DNA of 64,000 bases from Oscillospiraceae bacterium (GTDB lineage Bacteria > Bacillota > Clostridia > Oscillospirales > Ruminococcaceae): assembly GCA_017461245.1 (NCBI GenBank), contig JAFTYW010000008.1, positions 96,747-160,746 of the forward strand, written 5' to 3'. Every line of letters begins with the position of its first letter. Position 1 is the stretch's first letter. Positions 59,294 to 64,000 of the stretch are shown here, one piece after another. The translations under genes were made by a program, and so were the position numbers. The notes beneath the pieces were generated by a model. The model was not told the origin of the DNA. It ran no database searches and saw only the letters and a list, made by a program, of their open reading frames with translations.

Positions 59294-59953
59294 TTACATT
59301 TTCTCGAGGAAATCTACAACCATTTCGGCGATTATTCTATGGCCGAGGTCGTTGGGGTGAAGTCCGTCGTCAAAATACTTTTTGCTGTTTTCCTCGGTGT
59401 CAGCAGTCATTCCCGACTCGTTATAGAGGTCAAGCACGGGCAGATCATGATACTCGGCTACCTCGCAGATTGCCTTTATATAGGTCTTAAGATCACCGTA
59501 GACCTTGCCCTTGCGGGAATACTCGCCCATATCGTTATCCTCGCCCTCTCTGTGAAGGGGAAGCATAACAAAAATGGTAGCCTTGGGGTACATTTCCTTA
59601 AGTCCGCTGTAAAGATAATGCAGAGCGCCGTAGAAGGTTTCGGGAGTTCTGTCCTCAAAAGAGCCTACAGGCGCATCGCCGTGTCCGTAGTCATTGGTGC
59701 CGCCGAAAACCGCAACAACGTCGGCATCCTTACTCATCATTGAGTATCTATAGCAGAAATCAAGATCGTGATATGCGCAGGAAGATGAAACCTTTTGCGC
59801 GGCAATTCTTGTTCCGCCTATTCCGTAATTTCGGCAGATGGCGCCCGAAATCTCAGCAACCTGCGCAACATAGCACAGACTAAGCTTGGAGGAGCATCCG
59901 CCTTGGGTTATACTGTCACCTAAAAAGTTTATCTTAAGTCCTTTGAGATTCAT
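59294..59953 (-). CDS. SGNH/GDSL-type esterase
   Basis: A 219-residue SGNH hydrolase without signal peptide. Block I is NFLGDSITQG (Ser), block II has the Gly in NYGIGGTR, block III is FGGTNDYGHG (Asn) and block V is DGLHPNDLGHR (Asp/His). Probably an esterase acting on acylated sugars or lipids inside the cell. It lies 11 bases after mscL on the same strand; a shared function is not evident. Confidence 0.9.
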   Translation of the reverse strand: MNLKGLKINFLGDSITQGGCSSKLSLCYVAQVAEISGAICRNYGIGGTRIAAQKVSSSCAYHDLDFCYRYSMMSKDADVVAVFGGTNDYGHGDAPVGSFEDRTPETFYGALHYLYSGLKEMYPKATIFVMLPLHREGEDNDMGEYSRKGKVYGDLKTYIKAICEVAEYHDLPVLDLYNESGMTADTEENSKKYFDDGLHPNDLGHRIIAEMVVDFLEKM

Positions 59954-59964
59954 AATTTTTCACC

Positions 59965-60429
59965 TTATTTCTTTTCTTTAAGAAGATCACGGATTTCGGT
60001 TAAGAGCTGCTGCTCTACGGTAATTTCAGGCTCTGCAGGTGCTTCCTCTACCTCTGCTGCCTCTTCTTCCTCTTTCTTTTTAAGCTTTTCAAAGGTTTCC
60101 TTAAACGAAAGAATGACCTTTAAAGCAAGGAAGATACAGAATGCAACGATAAGGAAATCAATTACTGTCTGAATAAACACGCCGTATTTAAGAGCGTTTT
60201 CGGCAGTTACAACTGCTCCTGTCTCATCAAGCACCTCGGGAGAGATGACCCACTTCCAATCGGTAACGTCAAGTCCGCCGACAAGAAGGCTGATGAGGGG
60301 CATAATGATGTCATTAACAAGGCTTGTAATTATCTTGTTGAAAGCGGCACCGATGATAACAGCGGTTGCCATATCAATTACGTTGCCCTTTGCAATGAAC
60401 GCTTTGAAATCTGCAAAAAACTTTTTCAT
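59965..60429 (-). CDS. mscL: Large-conductance mechanosensitive channel
   Basis: A 154-residue MscL: N-terminal amphipathic helix ([30 protein letters not shown]), two membrane segments and a C-terminal helix bundle. The C-terminal Glu/Ala tail ([19 protein letters not shown]) is longer than in E. coli. It releases solutes on osmotic downshock. RBS AGAGGA. Confidence 0.95.
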   Translation of the reverse strand: MKKFFADFKAFIAKGNVIDMATAVIIGAAFNKIITSLVNDIIMPLISLLVGGLDVTDWKWVISPEVLDETGAVVTAENALKYGVFIQTVIDFLIVAFCIFLALKVILSFKETFEKLKKKEEEEAAEVEEAPAEPEITVEQQLLTEIRDLLKEKK

Positions 60430-60459
60430 TTTGGTTTCCTCTCTTTTTATATGTATTTT

Positions 60460-60948
60460 TTAGAAGACGGGTTTGCGCTCAAACTTGCAGAGCGATGCAA
60501 CTAAGGATGCGGGGAAGGATTCGACCTTGATATTATATGCTCTTGCGGCGCTGTCGTAAAACCTCACAGCCTCTTTAAGCGAAAGATCAAGACTTTCAAG
60601 CCTTTCGCTAAGCGCGCAAAACTCGGCGTTCTCTTTAAGCTCGCTGCCCTCACAGGCAATAAAGAGCTTACCGAGCGCTAAGCGCAGGCTTTCCTCGCGG
60701 TCCAGTCTGTTCAAATCCACCGATTTATCCTTTGCATTCGCAAACGCTAAAACATCGCTGCTCTCTTTTTCAAAAAAAGGCTTGGCAAGCTTTGCAGCAT
60801 CAACCGCCAATGTGCTTCTTGTTTTAAGATAAACGTCAAGCTGGCTGAAAGCCTCGTCGGCGCGGTTTCTAAGCAGCACGAGCTCATTGTGCGACGAAAT
60901 GAACACGATCGACAAAACAAGCACAAGCGCCAAAAGCAGATAAGGCAT
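60460..60948 (-). CDS. LemA-like membrane protein
   Basis: A 162-residue protein with one N-terminal membrane helix (about 2-18) and a helical bundle. LemA features are NRADEAFSQLDVYLKTR near the N-terminus and YNIKVESFPASLVASL near the C-terminus. The family's function is unclear. ATG 60948 follows GGAAGGGG; longer starts extend into the upstream A/T region. It is divergent from hrcA. Confidence 0.75.
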   Translation of the reverse strand: MPYLLLALVLVLSIVFISSHNELVLLRNRADEAFSQLDVYLKTRSTLAVDAAKLAKPFFEKESSDVLAFANAKDKSVDLNRLDREESLRLALGKLFIACEGSELKENAEFCALSERLESLDLSLKEAVRFYDSAARAYNIKVESFPASLVASLCKFERKPVF

Positions 60949-61103
60949 CACTTTTCCCCTTCCTTTTGTTTTTAACAACATTATATTACTATTTTTTTGC
61001 CCGATTGTCAATCAAGAGAGCCGTTAAATTGCATATATAGATACCATTTTTTAGGTTTATTACTGCCTAATTTGTAAATTATTTTTTAACTTGCCAAAAT
61101 CTA

Positions 61104-61132
61104 TTGACATAAGGAAAAATTTGGGGTAATCT
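61104..61132 (+). promoter_or_regulatory. Promoter of hrcA-grpE-dnaK
   Basis: Perfect TTGACA (61104-61109), 17-bp spacer, TAATCT (61127-61132). Confidence 0.85.
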
Positions 61133-61136
61133 ATGT

Positions 61137-61163
61137 TTAGCACTCTAAAACCCCGAGTGCTAA
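61137..61163 (+). promoter_or_regulatory. CIRCE operator (HrcA binding site)
   Basis: Perfect TTAGCACTC-N9-GAGTGCTAA just after the -10 element. HrcA bound here blocks the operon until heat shock draws GroEL away. Confidence 0.97.
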
Positions 61164-61179
61164 AAACGAGGTGTTTTTT

Positions 61180-62190
61180 ATGGAACTTAATCCGAGAAAA
61201 CTTGCCGTTTTATCCCTTATTGCCAAAGGCTATCTCAGAACGGGAGAACCCGTCGGCTCAAAATCGCTTGTATCGGAGCTGGACGGTGCGGTTTCCTCCG
61301 CGACCATCAGAAACGATATGGCGGAGCTTGAAAGGCGCGGTCTTCTCTACCAGCCGCATACCTCGGCAGGAAGAATTCCGACCGCCGCAGGAATGCGCCT
61401 TTACACAGAAAGGCTGCTTAAAAAGCGCAGGCTTTCAAGGGAAAGACGTGAGGTTATCGATTCGCTGATCTCAGGCGCCCATAGCGTAGAGGGCGCGGTA
61501 AGCGCAGTTTCGTCTGCACTTGCTGACGCTTCAAACTGCGTTTCGTTTTCCACTGCGCCGACAGGCCGCGCTGTTACACTAAAGCAAATAGACTTTATAA
61601 AGACCGGCAGCAGCAGTATGATCTTTGTTGTTGTAACCGAAACAGGAATCATCAAAAGCGTTTTTGTTAATCTCTTCGGTGCTCTAACTGACGAGGCGCT
61701 CTCTGCTCTTTCAAAGGCCGCCGAGCAAAAGCTTGAGGGAGTGCCGCTTTGCGACATTACTCCGCCGTATTTACAGACAATGGCCGCAGAGCTTACTGAC
61801 TGTTCGCTTTTGTTCTCGCCGTTTTTTGAGGCGCTCTCAAAGACCGTTAGCGAGCTTTCAAGCCCCGAGGTTTTTGTAAAGGGTCAGGCAAACATATTCG
61901 GCGCCGCACAGAGCGCGAGAGCCGCTCAAAGCGCCCTTAATATGCTCTCTTCCGCGCAGTTTGTAGACCTGCTCGCGCCAAAGAGCAGCTCGGTCAGCAT
62001 AGTCATCCCCGACGACGAGGCGCTTAGCAGCACGGCGCTTTTATACACCGGCTACCGCTTTAGCGGTGAGCTTATGGGCTCGATAGGAGTTTTAGGCTCG
62101 TATAGGCTTGATTACGAGGGTATTATTCCTATGCTGGAATATTTTTCTGCTTCGCTGGAAAATATGTTAAAAAACAGACTTAGCAATTAG
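61180..62190 (+). CDS. hrcA: Heat-inducible transcription repressor HrcA
   Basis: A 336-residue repressor. The N-terminal winged helix (LNPRKLAVLSLIAKGYLRTGEPVGSKSL, SATIRNDMAELERRGLL, QPHTSAGRIPT) is followed by the GAF-like core and the C-terminal YEGIIPMLEYFSASL. ATG 61180 is chosen because GAGGTG precedes it, giving MELNPRK; the in-frame GTG three codons upstream lies in that site. First gene of hrcA-grpE-dnaK and self-repressed through the CIRCE. Confidence 0.97.
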   Translation: MELNPRKLAVLSLIAKGYLRTGEPVGSKSLVSELDGAVSSATIRNDMAELERRGLLYQPHTSAGRIPTAAGMRLYTERLLKKRRLSRERREVIDSLISGAHSVEGAVSAVSSALADASNCVSFSTAPTGRAVTLKQIDFIKTGSSSMIFVVVTETGIIKSVFVNLFGALTDEALSALSKAAEQKLEGVPLCDITPPYLQTMAAELTDCSLLFSPFFEALSKTVSELSSPEVFVKGQANIFGAAQSARAAQSALNMLSSAQFVDLLAPKSSSVSIVIPDDEALSSTALLYTGYRFSGELMGSIGVLGSYRLDYEGIIPMLEYFSASLENMLKNRLSN

Positions 62191-62207
62191 ACAAGGAGGC
62201 ACAAAAG

Positions 62208-62741
62208 ATGAGCGAAAATCAAGAAAATATAAATTCCGCGCCCGAAAAAGAGGCGCCGCCTAAAAAAGAGGCTAAATCAAAGGTTAACAAAAAGGAAGCC
62301 GCTCTTGCCGCACAGATAGTGGAGCTTACTAACGAGCTTGCTACTCAAAAAGACAGTTATTTAAGGCTTTGCGCCGAATACGACAACTTCAGAAAGCGCA
62401 CCGCCAAGGAAAAGACCGATATTTACGCAAACGCCACAGCAAAGGCGGCTGAGGAGCTTTTGCCTGTCATTGACAACTTTGACAGAGCGATTGCCGCCGC
62501 AGGCGAAAACCTTGACGAAGGTCTTAAGATGATACACGCTCAGTTTATCGAATATTTAACACGGCTCGGTATTAGCGAAATGAGCGCGCAGGGCGAGAAA
62601 TTTGACCCCACACGCCACATCGCAGTTATGCATATTGAAGATGAAAACTTTGAGGAAAACCAGATAGTTGAGGTTTTCCAAAAGGGCTACACACTCGGCG
62701 ACAAAATCATTCGCCCCGCTTGTGTTAAGGTTGCAAACTAA
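62208..62741 (+). CDS. grpE: Nucleotide exchange factor GrpE
   Basis: A 177-residue DnaK partner that releases ADP. A disordered Glu/Lys N-terminus (1-40) leads into the long coiled coil ([22 protein letters not shown]) and beta-wing domain with [13 protein letters not shown] and [27 protein letters not shown]. Between hrcA and dnaK. Confidence 0.97.
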   Translation: MSENQENINSAPEKEAPPKKEAKSKVNKKEAALAAQIVELTNELATQKDSYLRLCAEYDNFRKRTAKEKTDIYANATAKAAEELLPVIDNFDRAIAAAGENLDEGLKMIHAQFIEYLTRLGISEMSAQGEKFDPTRHIAVMHIEDENFEENQIVEVFQKGYTLGDKIIRPACVKVAN

Positions 62742-62770
62742 ATCATTTATATAAAAGGAGAAAAATTATC

Positions 62771-64000
62771 ATGTCAAAAATCATTGGAATCGATCTTGGA
62801 ACAACAAACTCTTGCGTTGCCGTTATTGAAGGCGGCGAGGCTATCGTTATTGCAAACGCTGAGGGCGCTCGTACTACCCCCTCCGTTGTTGCATTTACAA
62901 AGGACGGCGAGCGTCTTGTAGGTCAGGTTGCCAAAAACCAGGCAATCACCAACTTTGACCGCACCGTTTCTTCAATCAAGCGCCACATGGGAACTGACTA
63001 CAAAGTCGACATTGACGGCAAAAAGCTTACCCCGCAAGAAATTTCAGCTATGGTTCTTCAGAAGCTTAAGGGCGACGCAGAGGCTTATCTCGGCGAGACC
63101 GTTTCTGAGGCTGTTATCACCGTTCCTGCTTACTTTACCGACGCTCAGCGCCAGGCAACCAAGGACGCAGGTAAGATCGCAGGCCTTGAGGTAAAGAGAA
63201 TTATCAACGAACCTACCGCTGCTGCTCTTGCCTACGGCATTGACAAGGAGCAGGATCAGAAGGTTATGGTTTATGACCTCGGCGGCGGTACCTTTGACGT
63301 TTCCATCATCGAGATCGGCGACGGCGTTCAGGAGGTTCTTGCAACTGCCGGTAACAACCGCCTCGGCGGTGACGACTTTGACCAGAGACTTATGGATTAC
63401 CTCTGCGCAGAGTTTAAGAAGACCTCGGGCATTGACTTGTCCGCTGACAAGATGGCTATGCAGAGAGTTAAAGAAGCTGCTGAAAAGTCAAAGATCGAGC
63501 TTTCGGGTGTTACCCAGGCTCACGTAAATCTCCCCTTCATCACCGCTGACGCTACAGGCCCCAAGCACCTTGACTTGACCGTTACAAGAGCGAAATTCAA
63601 CGAGCTTACTGCAGACCTCGTTGAAGCTACAATGGGCCCCGTAAAGCAGGCTCTTTCGGATGCTGGTCTTTCCCCCAGCGAGCTTAACAAGGTACTCCTC
63701 GTTGGCGGCTCGACCCGTATTCCCGCTGTTGCTGACGCTGTTAAGAACTACACCGGCAAGGAGCCCTTCAAGGGCATCAACCCCGACGAGTGTGTTGCTC
63801 TCGGTGCCGCAATTCAGGGCGGTGTTCTCGGCGGCGAGGTTAAGGGACTTTTACTTCTCGACGTTACTCCCCTTTCGCTCGGACTTGAGACCCTCGGCGG
63901 TGTTTGCACAAGAATTATAGAGCGCAACACCACCATTCCTACCAAGAAATCTCAGATATTCTCCACCGCCGCTGACGGACAGACCTCTGTTGAGATCAAC
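62771..64000 (+). CDS. dnaK: Chaperone DnaK (3' end outside the window)
   Basis: The first 410 residues of Hsp70. [22 protein letters not shown] is the phosphate-1 region, followed by [24 protein letters not shown] and [13 protein letters not shown], then the start of the substrate domain ([18 protein letters not shown]). The frame is open through base 64000. AAAAGGAG lies ten bases before the ATG. Confidence 0.98.
   Translation, partial: MSKIIGIDLGTTNSCVAVIEGGEAIVIANAEGARTTPSVVAFTKDGERLVGQVAKNQAITNFDRTVSSIKRHMGTDYKVDIDGKKLTPQEISAMVLQKLKGDAEAYLGETVSEAVITVPAYFTDAQRQATKDAGKIAGLEVKRIINEPTAAALAYGIDKEQDQKVMVYDLGGGTFDVSIIEIGDGVQEVLATAGNNRLGGDDFDQRLMDYLCAEFKKTSGIDLSADKMAMQRVKEAAEKSKIELSGVTQAHVNLPFITADATGPKHLDLTVTRAKFNELTADLVEATMGPVKQALSDAGLSPSELNKVLLVGGSTRIPAVADAVKNYTGKEPFKGINPDECVALGAAIQGGVLGGEVKGLLLLDVTPLSLGLETLGGVCTRIIERNTTIPTKKSQIFSTAADGQTSVEIN

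Overview
The window looks like chromosome of a spore-forming, gut-type member of the Clostridia (Bacillota), most likely an Oscillospirales/Ruminococcaceae relative. This is inferred from gene content: Spo0A, SpmA/SpmB, SpoIIID, a SpoIIQ-like peptidase, a PASTA transpeptidase in the division cluster, a bile salt hydrolase, Ser/Glu/Lys-rich surface linkers, strong AGGAGG ribosome sites and near-consensus TTGACA-17-TATAAT promoters. No 16S or database search was possible, so the taxon is an inference.

Layout. 1-4296 is the right end of an integrated mobile element (DUF6809-like protein, CAP-domain lipoprotein, a long non-coding stretch with a consensus promoter and terminator, winged-helix protein, excisionase, tyrosine integrase) joined to a tRNA-Ser(CGA). 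4330-4800 holds staggered 5' fragments of the same tRNA, as at a re-used integration site. 4961-8123 is a bile salt hydrolase and uraA-upp. 8166-12712 (minus) holds spo0A, a polar amino-acid ABC transporter and spmAB. 12816-14555 (plus) is a cyclophilin and a lipoprotein. 14796-27948 (minus) is the division and cell-wall cluster: mraZ-rsmH-ftsL-spoVD/pbp-murF-mraY-ftsW-murG-murA-ftsQ-ftsZ-yebC. A multidomain secreted nuclease (28361-30868) follows, then a repeat-rich gap, coaD/rsmD (minus), rnhA-mnmA, an SGNH protein, gtrA and an MmgE/PrpD gene. 38216-48157 is a long housekeeping operon (RNase J, gdpP, rplI, unknown, dnaB, tilS, hpt, ftsH). 48302-53603 holds tandem YgjV-like membrane proteins, DUF4364, DUF1292, small regulators, two candidate small-RNA units, half-size TSUP proteins, spoIIID and spoIIQ. 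53730-57714 is a mannoside-use cassette (AraC regulator, GH2 beta-mannosidase, lyxose/mannose isomerase) flanked by two near-identical terminators. The rest is a phosphatase, XRE regulator, SGNH esterase, mscL, a lemA-like gene and the CIRCE-controlled hrcA-grpE-dnaK operon, with dnaK running off the end.

How the genes work together. The core is envelope growth and sporulation: lipid-linked peptidoglycan synthesis and septation in the dcw cluster, engulfment and cortex functions in spoIIQ/spoIIID/spmAB, and c-di-AMP turnover (gdpP) beside replication and translation genes. Accessory parts suit gut life: bile-acid deconjugation, mannoside breakdown, a surface nuclease and uracil salvage. The least explained sequence is non-coding: the 530-nt candidate RNA in the mobile element (1431-1962), a minus-strand micro-ORF RNA with three repeated translation-start cassettes (50148-50446), a structured transcript at 51041-51228, and the broken tRNA-Ser array at 4330-4800.
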